The notes beneath the pieces were generated by a model, which searched no databases, was not told the DNA's origin, and was given only the letters and a program-made list of their open reading frames with translations. Made by a program: the position numbers and the translations under genes. Below, piece after piece: positions 46,224-55,957 of a stretch of 64,000 bases of DNA (within the stretch, counting starts at the first letter, position 1; each line of letters opens with the position of its first letter). The DNA comes from Saprospiraceae bacterium (lineage in GTDB: Bacteria; Bacteroidota; Bacteroidia; Chitinophagales; Saprospiraceae): the NCBI GenBank assembly GCA_013214355.1, contig JABSSL010000023.1:20633-84632 (forward strand). The letters run 5' to 3'.

Positions 46224-49200
46224 CTAAACGATTAAGTCGCCCTGCTCTTGTTCAACGACTATTTCTTTCACGGCCCTTTCTAGGTCTCTCTTATCCACCC
46301 AATTACCGGTTCTCAGCCAGTGCATAGCACGTTTGATGGTACTGTTGCCAGATAGGAGGAGCGGTAAGAGGAACAGGGTAAGGAAGGTAGCGAACCCAAT
46401 GCCGTAGGCCACCGAGATGGCCATTGGAATCAAGAACTGGGCTGAAAACCCAGGTTCGAAGATTAAAGGTGCCAAGCCAGCAATGGTAGTGATTGACGTC
46501 AAAAAGATGGCTCTAAATCGTTGCTTCCCGGCTTCAAATAAAGCTTCATTAAAGGACAACCCTGATTTTAGCAGGTTGTTGAATTTCTTAATGAGTACTA
46601 GGCCATCATTCACCAAAATTCCAATCAGCGCCACAATTCCTAAGAACGATAATACATTGATGCTCATGCCATGTATCCAGTGTCCCCAAGCCACGCCAAC
46701 TAAGCTGAACGGGATCAGGATAAATAGCATAAGCGGCTGAGTATAGGACCGGAAGGTAAAGGCGATAATGGCGTACATGAGAAGTAAAATAGCGGGGAGT
46801 ACTCTACCCATAGATTCTCCAATCTGCCCCGCCTCACGGTTTTGGCCTTCGTATAGTGCAGTTACGCTTGGGTACTTGCTCAAAATATCAGGCATGACGT
46901 TGTCTCGTACAAAGCCCACGAGTTCTGCTGCACTATCGCTGATGTTCTTCTGTTCCGCTTCTACTCGGATCTCTCTCTTCCCCTCGAGGTGATTGATGGT
47001 TACTTCTCCACGGCGAATCTCATAGTTGGCAATTTCCGATAGGGGAACGCGATTCCTAGAAGGCGTTACAATCCACATATCATCCAGATTGCGAATAGAG
47101 TTACGATCCTTCCGATCATATCTTACCCACACCCGAATTTCATCCCGACCGCGCTGAAAACGTTGTACGGCAGCCCCAAAGAATCCACTTCGCACCTGTC
47201 CCATGACGTCATTCAAGCTTAGTCCCAATAGATATGCATTGTCCTTCAGTCTTAAGTTGATCTCTTTGATACCAGAAGGGTCATTGTCAGAGATATCTTT
47301 TAACTCTGGCATATTGATCAGGGCTGCCTTGAGCTCTTCTTTGGCAGCTTTGATCTCCTGAATGTTATTACTTACCAGCGAGATGGATACGGGTTTGCCA
47401 CCGAAGCTGGTCCCTGATCCAAATTCCAAGGTTTCTGTCCCATAGACTGTTCCAACGGCTTCAGCCACGGCATTTGCTACTTTGGAGGCGTTGATGGTAC
47501 CTCGCTCTTCTTCCGGTAGAAGATTTAGGGTCAGCACTGCTGCCGATGTGCTGCCGCCAACACCCTGGGAGGCACCCGGAGGGCCAGCCTGTTGCCCGCT
47601 AGAGGTCCCAATTCGGCGGATGGAGTTGGTGATTACACTTTTACCATTTTCCAATTCTTTAGAGAGTTCTTCATTAGCTACCCACGCTTTTTCTTCGATC
47701 ATACTAATGATGGAATCCGTGATGGCTTCACTAGTGCCTTGGGGCATGGTTAGGCTGATATTAACTTGATCACTCTCTACAGGGGGGAAGAAACTGAATT
47801 TGATTACCCCTCCGGCAAAGGCTCCAATGGTGATAATGAACAGTGCAATGGGGATAGAGTAGCCTAAGATCTTATTGTCCAAAAAGAACCGTAAAGCCGG
47901 AGCGTATAAGCGATCTCGCATCCACAGCATGGCCTGTTCCGCCCAGCGATTCAATAGGAAGGTTTGCGTTCCTTTTCTTAAGGCTCTCGAGTGGGCAATG
48001 TGTGCAGGGAGGATTAAAAACGCCTCAATCAAGGAGATGGATAAGATAATGATCAGGACTTTTGATATCTCCCCGAAGAAGTTTCCAAGGTTACCCGGTA
48101 GGAAAAAGAAGGTGGTGAAAGCGACCATAGTGGTCAGAATAGCCGATAGAATGGGAGGAATTACCTCCAAAGTGCCGTCAATAGCAGCACGAATCGGATG
48201 CTTTCCATTTTCATAATGATAGTAGATGTTCTCACCAATCACAATACCATCATCGACCAGAATTCCGATCACCAAGATCATCCCAAAGAGGGAAATTACG
48301 TTAATGGTCATGAAGGTGGGAGCGAAAATGAAAAGCCCGAAAAAGGATATCGGTAGACCGACGGCCACCCAAAGGGCGATACTGGGTTTTAGGAATAGTC
48401 CTAGCAGTATTAAGACCAAAAGGATACCTAAACCTCCATTTTCGATCAATATATCCAGACGTTGTTCAAGTGCTACGGTGGTATCCCTGGCTACGGTCAA
48501 GGATACATTATCATATTGCTGATTGAATTTCTCTATGTAGGCCCGAGTCTGCTCGGTGGCTTCTATGATATCTTCATTGTTGGTGGTGGATACGGTTATC
48601 TGAATGGCTAATTCGTCATCCATAAATAAACGATCGGGACTTTCTGACCAGCGGTCTCGTACAGTGGCTACATCTTTCAGTCGAATGATATTGCCATTGG
48701 ACTCAGCTTTGACTACAATGAAATCCAATTCATCACCATAATACGACCGATTATTAGCGCGGATCAGATATTCTTCATCAAGCGTCTTGATATTACCTCC
48801 CGTCGTGAGAATATTCGCATTGGAAACGGCTCGAGCTACTTCAGTGAAGGTAAGATCGTAGGCGCGAAGATCAGTCTCTCGTACTGCTATCTCAATTTCC
48901 TCGGCAGGAAATCCCTTTAGCCCGACTTGTGATATTCCGGGAGTCGACCTCAAATCTGTCTCGATATCGCGAGCGATTTGTTTTAAAGTCTTCAAGTTTA
49001 CCCCTTCACCACTCAACGTAAAACTGATCGCTTCGTTGATGATCTCCAATTTAGAAATCACCGGTGGCTCCATTTCTGGCGGGAAAGAAGGTACCCGATC
49101 TACGGCATTCTTCACATCTGCTAAAAGCACATCAATATCCGCATCACGCAGGCCTTCGACGGTAATACTGGCGCTGTTTTCTCGACTCGCAGAGGTGACC

Positions 49201-49439
49201 CGATCAATCCCAACTAGGCCTCTCAAGTTATCTTCTATTTTCAGTACGACTCCTTCTTCAATCTCTCCTGGGGAAGCGCCTGGATAGGTGATGGCGATCG
49301 TAATGATATTGGTATCAGCTAGCGGAAAGAAAGAAGATTTGGTATTGGTCAAGCCCATGATGCCAAAGAGGATCAGTACCGCCATCAAGACGTTAACCGC
49401 TACTGTATATTTTATAAAGAAGGTAATTAGTTTCTTCAT
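46224..49439 (-). CDS. RND efflux transporter permease (AcrB/MexB-like)
   Basis: This is an inner-membrane proton-driven pump subunit (1071 residues) of the resistance-nodulation-division family. The N-terminus (FIKYTVAVNVLMAVLILFGIMG) is the first of twelve helices. The proton-relay pair is visible in helix 4 (GILVDDGIVIGENI), followed by LSAILTTMVAFTTFFFLPG. The second half repeats the pattern (GILVNDGLVLIKKF). Two large periplasmic porter loops are present. It forms an operon with the upstream adaptor and MarR genes. The export substrate may be drugs, lipids or metabolites. Confidence 0.96.
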   Translation of the reverse strand: MKKLITFFIKYTVAVNVLMAVLILFGIMGLTNTKSSFFPLADTNIITIAITYPGASPGEIEEGVVLKIEDNLRGLVGIDRVTSASRENSASITVEGLRDADIDVLLADVKNAVDRVPSFPPEMEPPVISKLEIINEAISFTLSGEGVNLKTLKQIARDIETDLRSTPGISQVGLKGFPAEEIEIAVRETDLRAYDLTFTEVARAVSNANILTTGGNIKTLDEEYLIRANNRSYYGDELDFIVVKAESNGNIIRLKDVATVRDRWSESPDRLFMDDELAIQITVSTTNNEDIIEATEQTRAYIEKFNQQYDNVSLTVARDTTVALEQRLDILIENGGLGILLVLILLGLFLKPSIALWVAVGLPISFFGLFIFAPTFMTINVISLFGMILVIGILVDDGIVIGENIYYHYENGKHPIRAAIDGTLEVIPPILSAILTTMVAFTTFFFLPGNLGNFFGEISKVLIIILSISLIEAFLILPAHIAHSRALRKGTQTFLLNRWAEQAMLWMRDRLYAPALRFFLDNKILGYSIPIALFIITIGAFAGGVIKFSFFPPVESDQVNISLTMPQGTSEAITDSIISMIEEKAWVANEELSKELENGKSVITNSIRRIGTSSGQQAGPPGASQGVGGSTSAAVLTLNLLPEEERGTINASKVANAVAEAVGTVYGTETLEFGSGTSFGGKPVSISLVSNNIQEIKAAKEELKAALINMPELKDISDNDPSGIKEINLRLKDNAYLLGLSLNDVMGQVRSGFFGAAVQRFQRGRDEIRVWVRYDRKDRNSIRNLDDMWIVTPSRNRVPLSEIANYEIRRGEVTINHLEGKREIRVEAEQKNISDSAAELVGFVRDNVMPDILSKYPSVTALYEGQNREAGQIGESMGRVLPAILLLMYAIIAFTFRSYTQPLMLFILIPFSLVGVAWGHWIHGMSINVLSFLGIVALIGILVNDGLVLIKKFNNLLKSGLSFNEALFEAGKQRFRAIFLTSITTIAGLAPLIFEPGFSAQFLIPMAISVAYGIGFATFLTLFLLPLLLSGNSTIKRAMHWLRTGNWVDKRDLERAVKEIVVEQEQGDLIV

Positions 49440-49476
49440 CGCTCTCGTTTATGATTCTTAGACTTTACTGGAAAGC

Positions 49477-50583
49477 CTATTTTAGCAAACTCACTCGCAT
49501 TCCTTTGTGGGCACCAGGGACGGGCTTTGCCATGATTTGGGTTCCGTCTGTAAGCCCTTTAACGACCACGGTTGATTCCTTGAAAAAGATAGGCGAGACC
49601 TGTGCAACATCCAATACACTATCTCTAATCACATAGAGTTTATTCTCATCGAAAATAAGCTTTCGATCGAGTTCATACGTGTCTTCTTCCTCCTTGGCTA
49701 CAAGATCAGCTTCCAAATACATGCCTTCCTTCAGCGATGCGTCCGAGACTTGAATAAATACTTTGATCGTTTGAGAGGCTTGGTTTACTTTTCCATTCAC
49801 CCGGATTACTCTCCCCATCCAAGAATTTGTTCGTTCTAGGTTGTGTAATTCCACTGATTTGCCTACCGCCAGGAGATCTTGGTAGGTGACATTGATATCC
49901 ACTTCCATTTCATACACTCCTGTACTAATGAATTCTCCCAGTTTTTGCCCGTTGCGTACTAGTGCACCAGGGTTGACGAGGGCTTCCGTCAAGACGCCAT
50001 TGAATGGGGCGCGAATCACGTACTTATCTAATCTTTCTTCTAGATTACTGATATTGTAAAAACTAGTGAAGATGCCTTTACTACTCAAAAAGAGTTTTTC
50101 CTTTTCGGATGTTGGTTTAGGAAAGTCTTGCAATGGCTTTTCTACATCAAATGCGGTGATGTAGGCCTCCCATTGAGGGGTAGCATCCGGGTAGTCGAGC
50201 CGTAGGTCGGGCATGAACAGAACGATCTGGTTGTACAGGTTACTTTTCTGAGCCTTGATATTGGCCTTGAACTCGTCGCTATCAATCAATAGCAGGGTTT
50301 GTCCACGTCCATATGGGCTTCCTGGTTTGAACTCTCTTGCACTGGATTTGAAAATACCGGATACCTCTGAATAGATATCCACTTTGTTCTTCGCTACCAA
50401 GTTGCCACTAGTTTTTAAAGTGATAGGTGTACTAGTATTTTGCACTGTTTCTATCGAAACTGGCAAGACGATCTTGTTCTCTACGGGCTTCGGTTGATTT
50501 CGAGAGGCAGCTATCTGTCGTGCTGCAAATACGGCACCAACGATGAGTAGCAAGCCGATTATCGAAGTAATAACTTTTCTCAT
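49477..50583 (-). CDS. RND efflux periplasmic adaptor (membrane fusion protein)
   Basis: This adaptor (368 residues) links the RND pump to an outer-membrane channel. An N-terminal membrane anchor (ITSIIGLLLIVGAVFAA) is followed by the lipoyl/barrel-sandwich halves. The first half is VDIYSEVSGIFKSSAREFKPGSPYGRGQTLLLID, the second VIRAPFNGVLTEALVNPGALVRNGQKLGEF. The helical hairpin between them is short. The beta-barrel and membrane-proximal domains follow. The gene lies 37 bases upstream of the permease and 8 bases after marR. Confidence 0.95.
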   Translation of the reverse strand: MRKVITSIIGLLLIVGAVFAARQIAASRNQPKPVENKIVLPVSIETVQNTSTPITLKTSGNLVAKNKVDIYSEVSGIFKSSAREFKPGSPYGRGQTLLLIDSDEFKANIKAQKSNLYNQIVLFMPDLRLDYPDATPQWEAYITAFDVEKPLQDFPKPTSEKEKLFLSSKGIFTSFYNISNLEERLDKYVIRAPFNGVLTEALVNPGALVRNGQKLGEFISTGVYEMEVDINVTYQDLLAVGKSVELHNLERTNSWMGRVIRVNGKVNQASQTIKVFIQVSDASLKEGMYLEADLVAKEEEDTYELDRKLIFDENKLYVIRDSVLDVAQVSPIFFKESTVVVKGLTDGTQIMAKPVPGAHKGMRVSLLK

Positions 50584-50591
50584 AAGATCAG

Positions 50592-51029
50592 TTAAATAGT
50601 GAGATTAGATTGTATTTTTTGTAATGTTTGAATAGTCGTTTGTAGGTCCGCTTTATCTAGACCTTGCTGCATCTCCATCATCAATTCTTGCATAACAGGA
50701 AAGGTAGATTGAAGTTGCTGTTTTCCTTCTTTAGTGAGGTAAACTCGGTTGATGCGTTTGTCGACTTGATCGGGTACTCGGGTGACCAACTGCTTTTTCT
50801 CTAGGGTAGAAATGAGCCGTGTTAAGGAGGCTTTGTGTCGCTCAGTGACGATGGCTAAATCTTGCTGAGGGCGTCCATCCTCCTCGTGTAGTATTTTGAG
50901 TATGATCATTTGTTGAAGGCTGAGATCCATACCATTCCGCTTCAGGCGATCACCAATAAAGATGGCCATCATCTTGGCTGTTTTGCCAATCCACGGTAAC
51001 ACACTTTCTTCCATTTCAGGGATCTTCAT
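50592..51029 (-). CDS. MarR-family transcriptional regulator
   Basis: This winged helix-turn-helix repressor (145 residues) is the first gene of the efflux operon. The recognition region RPQQDLAIVTERHKASLTRLISTLEKKQLVTRVPD and the wing DKRINRVYLTKEGKQQL are typical. MarR proteins usually repress their own operon and let go when a toxic ligand binds. Two perfect palindromes lie just upstream of the start (51044-51065 and 51085-51109) and could be its operators. It most likely controls the adaptor and pump. Confidence 0.93.
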   Translation of the reverse strand: MKIPEMEESVLPWIGKTAKMMAIFIGDRLKRNGMDLSLQQMIILKILHEEDGRPQQDLAIVTERHKASLTRLISTLEKKQLVTRVPDQVDKRINRVYLTKEGKQQLQSTFPVMQELMMEMQQGLDKADLQTTIQTLQKIQSNLTI

Positions 51030-51043
51030 ACAACAAGTTGTGA

Positions 51044-51065
51044 TAGCATGAACCCCTTCATGCTA
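51044..51065. promoter_or_regulatory. Palindrome upstream of marR-like gene
   Basis: Perfect 9-base arms (tagcatgaa / ttcatgcta) with a cccc loop lie 15-36 bases before the MarR start codon. It is a candidate operator or a 5' leader hairpin. Confidence 0.5.
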
Positions 51066-51084
51066 AATAGTTGCATGTACAACG

Positions 51085-51109
51085 ACTTGAACTCAGCCTT
51101 TGTTCAAGT
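51085..51109. promoter_or_regulatory. Second palindrome upstream of marR-like gene
   Basis: Perfect 8-base arms (acttgaac / gttcaagt) have a 9-base spacer. The symmetry suits a dimeric regulator spanning about two helical turns. It lies between the DJ-1-like gene end and marR. Confidence 0.45.
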
Positions 51110-51181
51110 GCAGTTGAAATATTTTGACTTAAAGTAGGAATGAACTGGATCGACCCAATGCTTATGCTGTTTTGAGGTATT

Positions 51182-51847
51182 TTAACACTGGAAATCCATT
51201 TTATCTTGGATCTTGTTCTTTGCTTCTGTGCCCGCCCATTTTTCACAAAGATATAACCCCAACTGTAGAGAAGAGGAAACTCCTCCGGCCGTTATAACAC
51301 CACCATCTTCCATTACCTTTTCCCGTTGCACTTCTTGGCAGTAAGGCTTTAAGAGATCAAAGGCACTACGATTGGTAGTTGCCTTTTTCCCCTCCAGAAA
51401 GCCAGCTGCCCCCAGCAGTAATGCTCCGGTACAAACGGAAGCCTTGTAGCGGGCTCCTTCTGCCTGTTTTATCCAGTTGATGAAATCAGGGTCATCTTTC
51501 AGGGGGCGAGTCCCAAACCCACCGGGAACGATAATCGTGTCGTATTGACTTAGATCAGGTTTTACCTTGTCCACCTGAACGGTAAACCCAAAGTTGTCTT
51601 TGATTTGTTCACTGATGGCACAGATATCCCATTCTAGCTCGGGAATATAATTCATACTTTTGAGGCGAGTAATGGGGTCGTATACACCGACTAGATCGAG
51701 TAAAGTGATATCGTTAAAAACGATAAAAGCAATGCGTTTCGGTTGCACATTACTAGCGGAATTAGGCATAGCGAATAAGCTTTTTTTACTGGAAAAGACT
51801 GCAAATAGGCCTAATGGCAGTGCTTTCAGAAAAGTTCGTTTCTTCAT
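51182..51847 (-). CDS. DJ-1/PfpI-family protein with export signal
   Basis: This 221-residue protein of the class I glutamine amidotransferase-like fold resembles the GlxA/isonitrile hydratase branch (AIVVFNDIT-type start, here IAFIVFNDITLLDLVGVYDP). The nucleophilic elbow cysteine is in ASVCTGALLLGAAGFLEGKKAT, and the preceding IIVPGGFGTRP is typical. The N-terminus (MKKRTFLKALPLGLFAVFSSKK) looks like a signal peptide, with a pattern close to twin-arginine signals but only KR. No AraC-type DNA-binding domain follows, so it is likely an enzyme in the periplasm. The reaction is unknown. Confidence 0.87.
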   Translation of the reverse strand: MKKRTFLKALPLGLFAVFSSKKSLFAMPNSASNVQPKRIAFIVFNDITLLDLVGVYDPITRLKSMNYIPELEWDICAISEQIKDNFGFTVQVDKVKPDLSQYDTIIVPGGFGTRPLKDDPDFINWIKQAEGARYKASVCTGALLLGAAGFLEGKKATTNRSAFDLLKPYCQEVQREKVMEDGGVITAGGVSSSLQLGLYLCEKWAGTEAKNKIQDKMDFQC

Positions 51848-51931
51848 ACTTTTGGACGGATAGTGAAAACATACTCTTAATAGGATAAACCAAGGAAGTG
51901 TTTAAAAGTATTTACAAAAAGCGATAGAAGT

Positions 51932-52717
51932 ATGAAAAGGACTCAAAAAATGTGCTTAGTTATAGTGCTATTAGGCGGTTTAGTAGGCTGTAGGTCAGCC
52001 GTAAAAATGGGAGAGGATCAAGAACAAGCTAATACGAGAACAAACGTGGGATTGAGATGTATTCCCATCGAAGGAGCGACGGAGGAGGATATTTACCGGT
52101 ATATGGTCCATCTTGTAGACGGTAATCAATCCACTCCGATCATGTTAATCCCTGTTTGTTCCTTGCTAGACTCGACTCAGTATGCGGATCATCAGATTCC
52201 ATCTGAGGCCATCGCCGCTGCATCCAGTTGGTGGGCGGGCAGTGGGGATTACCTCTATGCGGTCTCGACAACAGATGGCATCTTGCTGCGACGGGCGGTT
52301 ATCGATGAGATGCAACTGGTTAGAGATTATGGCTACATGGATTGGGCCCTATGGCAGCAGGATACCCTGATTAAGTATGATCCCACTAAAATGGTTCCCA
52401 TCACGGGACTGTATACAGCAGAAGGGGAAGAAACTTCTTATGTGTTGCTTTTGGATAGAATAGGGGAGGAGTGGCAAGTCGAAGCTGTGGAAATAGCAGG
52501 AAGATTACCTGCAAGGGAGGATCTCAGAATGGAGCTAGAAAGTATGCGCTTCCAAAAGATCGAGGGCTTTACATTGGATACAGCGACGAGTCAATTTTCG
52601 GCAGGAGAATGGGGAGCAGGAGAATTAGTAGTAGAGGGCCCTAGTTACTTTATGCTGTTCAAAGAAAAGAAGAATGCTGCTGGAAAACCGTTGAAGCTAG
52701 CCCTTGGAATTAGATAA
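51932..52717 (+). CDS. Hypothetical lipoprotein
   Basis: I do not recognise this 261-residue protein. The signal peptide ends in a lipobox (LGGLVGC, Cys near 20), so it should be a lipoprotein. The mature part is acidic and predicted mixed alpha/beta, with no known motif. Tryptophan-rich segments (ASSWWAGSGDYLYAVS, YMDWALWQQDT) stand out. It is divergent from the DJ-1-like gene and convergent with the propeller kinase, so it stands alone transcriptionally. Confidence 0.8.
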   Translation: MKRTQKMCLVIVLLGGLVGCRSAVKMGEDQEQANTRTNVGLRCIPIEGATEEDIYRYMVHLVDGNQSTPIMLIPVCSLLDSTQYADHQIPSEAIAAASSWWAGSGDYLYAVSTTDGILLRRAVIDEMQLVRDYGYMDWALWQQDTLIKYDPTKMVPITGLYTAEGEETSYVLLLDRIGEEWQVEAVEIAGRLPAREDLRMELESMRFQKIEGFTLDTATSQFSAGEWGAGELVVEGPSYFMLFKEKKNAAGKPLKLALGIR

Positions 52718-52736
52718 GCGGTTGATGCTTTTCTGT

Positions 52737-55700
52737 TTATAGAGTAGGTATACTTAAGGTCACAATCGTTCCTTCTAGGGAAGGTGTAGCGGTCAGTTTA
52801 CCATTCAGTTTCTCGGCTCGCATTTTCATGTTTTCTACGCCTAGCCCACTACTAGGTCGTTCCCACTTTCGAATGGCTTCACTTCCATTGTCATGCACAC
52901 TCATGGTAAAGGAAGTATTCGAGTTTTGAAGGCGGATCAAGACCTGGCTGCTGTCGGTATGCTTCACGATATTGGTGATAGCCTCTCTAAAGATGAGCTG
53001 CAACTGTTGTCGAGTATCAATCTGCAGTGTTTTTTCGTTGGGAAGGTTGCTAGTTTGAAACTGAAAGCTAATTTCTTTGGGAATAAGCATTTCTTCGGCA
53101 TGTTCCTGCATCCTTTCTACCAGATCTTTCACCTTGGATCGCCGCGTGTCAATAGACCAAACCAAATCCCGCATTTTAGAGACGGCTTGCCGGCTAATAT
53201 CACTTAGGTATTGTAGCCCCGCCTTATCTTCCGGCTGGGCTTTCATCTCCATGATTTCCGCTTGCATGGCTAAGCCAGATAACATAGATCCTACTTCATC
53301 GTGCAGGTTGCTGGAAATCTGTAAACGCATGCGTTCCATTTTCAGGAATTGCTGCCATCGATATTGGAAGATCAGAAAGATGATCGAAGTAATGAATACC
53401 ATACACAGCACAAAGAACCACATGGTATGGTAGAAATAAGGTTTTACATGAATGGGAATACTTAATTGACTGCTACTCCAATTCCCCCTAGAATCCGCAC
53501 CTTTTATATGCAGGATATATTCTCCCACAGGCAGTCGATTGTAACGCGTAGAGGGTTGGTTACCAATGTAAGTCCAGTCTTCTTCTAAGCCCTCTAATAG
53601 GGTGTAGTATTGATTCTTATCTGGTTTTAGGTAATTGGGTAGGGTCCAATTGACTTGAAAATAGGATACATTGGGTTTGATGATTAAGGTGTCCTTCTCA
53701 AAGAAGCGGAGATCCTCTTGTTCCAGTTGCTTTGACTGTTGTGCGAACTGAGACCAGTGCGTTAGCTGTAAGGGTGGGTTTGGGGCTTGGCCAATGATGT
53801 CCTGTGGATAAAAGGCAGTGACCCCATTCATACCTCCGAAGTAATATCGTCCTTGACTATCTTTGAAATAAGAAGCGTAATTGAATTCGTAATGAGAAAG
53901 CCCATCCTCCTGATAGAAATTCTGAAAGGTTTCGGTGGGTTTATGGAAACAGGATAGCCCATTGTAAGTGCTTATCCAGAGGTAATCTTGATCAAACCCC
54001 AAAATGCCTACGACATTGTTATTAGCCAAATTATCCTTTTGGGTATAAATGTTGACCGACTGCTGCTCAGGGTCCAACCGATTTACGCCTCCACCGAAGG
54101 TGCCAATCCACAAAGTCCCCTCCTGATCCTTTTCTATACACAGAATATGATTATGACTGATGGCAGGGGTGGAGGTAGTCGAATAATGCTGCAAGATATC
54201 TCCCGCTTTGCTCACTAGTATCAGACCGGACACCTTGCTCCCAATCCAGATGGTTTCACCGTCCTCCAATAAGAATTTGACTTGGTCATCACTAGATAGA
54301 GGCGAATCTGCAGGAATGAGTTTTTCATAGGACTGTGTATCGGGATCAAAAAGGCTTAAGTGTTGTAAAGAATGCCCAAGCACCAATTGGCCGTTATCCA
54401 GTGCGAGAATCGGATTAGGACTATGTCCTGCTAGTAGGCCGGAATTAACGGGGATATGGTTAAGCGCGTGCGTCTGTTCTGGCAAAAAAAACAATTGTTC
54501 GTTGGCACTCCAAACTCCTTGGCGTTTGTGATCAAAAGAGAAGAAGTTGCTAAAGCCAAAAGGGAAATCTTTAGTTCTCGAATTAGCCGCTGTGAGTTCG
54601 GCTATGGCCTCACCGGTTTGCCAATCTAGTTGGTGCAAGCCTTCTACTCCTCTTTCACACATTACAAATACTTCCCCCGCATTATTTTCAAAGAACCCTC
54701 GCGTTGTATTTCCCCATTCGACCTTTGGAATGCTAAGGAAATTCTTGAATGCTTGTTTCTTAATGGGCAATTTTATGATGCCATTATCTGTCCCCACCCA
54801 TAGCAATTGCATCTGATCTTCAAATAGGCAATTGATCGTAGTGAAGTCAAAGGGCTTATTAATCTCTTCACTATAATCCGTCCATTCCTGATCGGTATTT
54901 AATGATAACAATTTTCTTTTGGTGGCAAACCATATATGTCCTCTATGGTCTTCTAGTGTTACGTATACTGGGCTATCCAATCCCTCTTTAATGATCTCTT
55001 TTTCACCGGTGACAAGATCTAAGGTCCAGATCTCATTTTTACTTTTAGGGAATAAGAAAATATGATCCTGGCTATCTATATGAAATGGAGTAAAATACAT
55101 GCGGTTCTCATACCAAATGAAGCTGTCTACCTTTGCTTCCCAAAGGAGGTGTCCACTTGGGCTGAGTTGTCGAATTCCTTGATCTATTGTCGTCCAAAAA
55201 ATATTCCCTTCTGTATCAGTACCGATTTGTGTAAAGTCTCGAATACCCCTTTTTGATTTTGCAATGGAATTTATTTGGTTGGAGCCAATGACCTCCATGA
55301 GGTATTGGTATTCGCTATTCTCCGCAACTACCCAGAGTTTACCCAACTGTCCCAAATGCAGTTGCAACAGATCCATGGGATGGTCAGGGTTTTCTGCATT
55401 CGAAACTTGTACTGAAGTAACTTCATTCGTAAGAATACTCAGGTAGAACAGTCGCTTGTTGGCGATATACCAGATAGCACTATCTCTGATAACCATCCCT
55501 TGCTCCGCAAAATCTTCTACAGGAAGCGGGTGATCACCTAAAGGCCCTTTGTTATAATACGTGAATTCGTAGCCATCAAAACGGTTGAGGCCCTGCTGGG
55601 TAGCCAGCCACATTAAGCCTTGCCTATCTTGTGCAATGGCCTTTACGTTTCTGAAGCCCAGCCCATCTTCTATGGTAATGGCATCAGCGGTTGGTAAGTT

Positions 55701-55871
55701 TTGACTGGAGAGAGAGCAGAAAAGATGAATAGCGCAAACAAATACCAGCATTTGTTTGCCTCGGATCAAGGCAGTGTTGTTTAGAAAAGAAAGTAGTCTG
55801 TACACGCTATGCTTAAGATGTCCTATGCAATTTAGTTTTCTCCGGCTAAATCCCTTTACTTTTATCAACAT
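52737..55871 (-). CDS. Propeller-sensor histidine kinase of the NarX type
   Basis: This membrane sensor has up to 1044 residues. The start is uncertain: 55871 gives a long basic N-terminus, and 55751 begins at the hydrophobic MLVFVCAIHLFCSLSSQ. A periplasmic propeller follows (LMWLATQQGLNRFDG, LLWVGTDNGIIKL, TLWIGTFGGGVNRLD), then a Y_Y_Y domain and a membrane helix (MWFFVLCMVFITSIIFLIFQY). The kinase is of the HisKA_3 class, with the phospho-histidine in NLHDEVGSMLSGLAMQAEI and a C-terminal ATPase (FREAITNIVKH, then SSGLGVENMKMRAEKL). The divergent NarL-type regulator is the obvious partner. Confidence 0.93.
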   Translation of the reverse strand: MLIKVKGFSRRKLNCIGHLKHSVYRLLSFLNNTALIRGKQMLVFVCAIHLFCSLSSQNLPTADAITIEDGLGFRNVKAIAQDRQGLMWLATQQGLNRFDGYEFTYYNKGPLGDHPLPVEDFAEQGMVIRDSAIWYIANKRLFYLSILTNEVTSVQVSNAENPDHPMDLLQLHLGQLGKLWVVAENSEYQYLMEVIGSNQINSIAKSKRGIRDFTQIGTDTEGNIFWTTIDQGIRQLSPSGHLLWEAKVDSFIWYENRMYFTPFHIDSQDHIFLFPKSKNEIWTLDLVTGEKEIIKEGLDSPVYVTLEDHRGHIWFATKRKLLSLNTDQEWTDYSEEINKPFDFTTINCLFEDQMQLLWVGTDNGIIKLPIKKQAFKNFLSIPKVEWGNTTRGFFENNAGEVFVMCERGVEGLHQLDWQTGEAIAELTAANSRTKDFPFGFSNFFSFDHKRQGVWSANEQLFFLPEQTHALNHIPVNSGLLAGHSPNPILALDNGQLVLGHSLQHLSLFDPDTQSYEKLIPADSPLSSDDQVKFLLEDGETIWIGSKVSGLILVSKAGDILQHYSTTSTPAISHNHILCIEKDQEGTLWIGTFGGGVNRLDPEQQSVNIYTQKDNLANNNVVGILGFDQDYLWISTYNGLSCFHKPTETFQNFYQEDGLSHYEFNYASYFKDSQGRYYFGGMNGVTAFYPQDIIGQAPNPPLQLTHWSQFAQQSKQLEQEDLRFFEKDTLIIKPNVSYFQVNWTLPNYLKPDKNQYYTLLEGLEEDWTYIGNQPSTRYNRLPVGEYILHIKGADSRGNWSSSQLSIPIHVKPYFYHTMWFFVLCMVFITSIIFLIFQYRWQQFLKMERMRLQISSNLHDEVGSMLSGLAMQAEIMEMKAQPEDKAGLQYLSDISRQAVSKMRDLVWSIDTRRSKVKDLVERMQEHAEEMLIPKEISFQFQTSNLPNEKTLQIDTRQQLQLIFREAITNIVKHTDSSQVLIRLQNSNTSFTMSVHDNGSEAIRKWERPSSGLGVENMKMRAEKLNGKLTATPSLEGTIVTLSIPTL

Positions 55872-55922
55872 ATTTTACTAGATGGCAGGACTGAGGTATT
55901 TTTTTACCCCATACAAATGCGA

Positions 55923-55953
55923 TTGACAACTAAGATGGACTCTTCTATCTTTG
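55923..55953 (+). promoter_or_regulatory. Bacteroidota-type promoter directly before the NarL-type regulator
   Basis: TTG at 55923-55925, a 20-base spacer and TATCTTTG at 55946-55953 fit the phylum consensus. The predicted transcription start (about 55956) is at the ATG (55958), so the mRNA would be leaderless or nearly so. Confidence 0.6.
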
Positions 55954-55957
55954 AAGG

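Noticed and set aside
48226-48522. ORFs on the plus strand inside the RND pump gene
   Set aside because: They are antisense frames to a conserved membrane protein.
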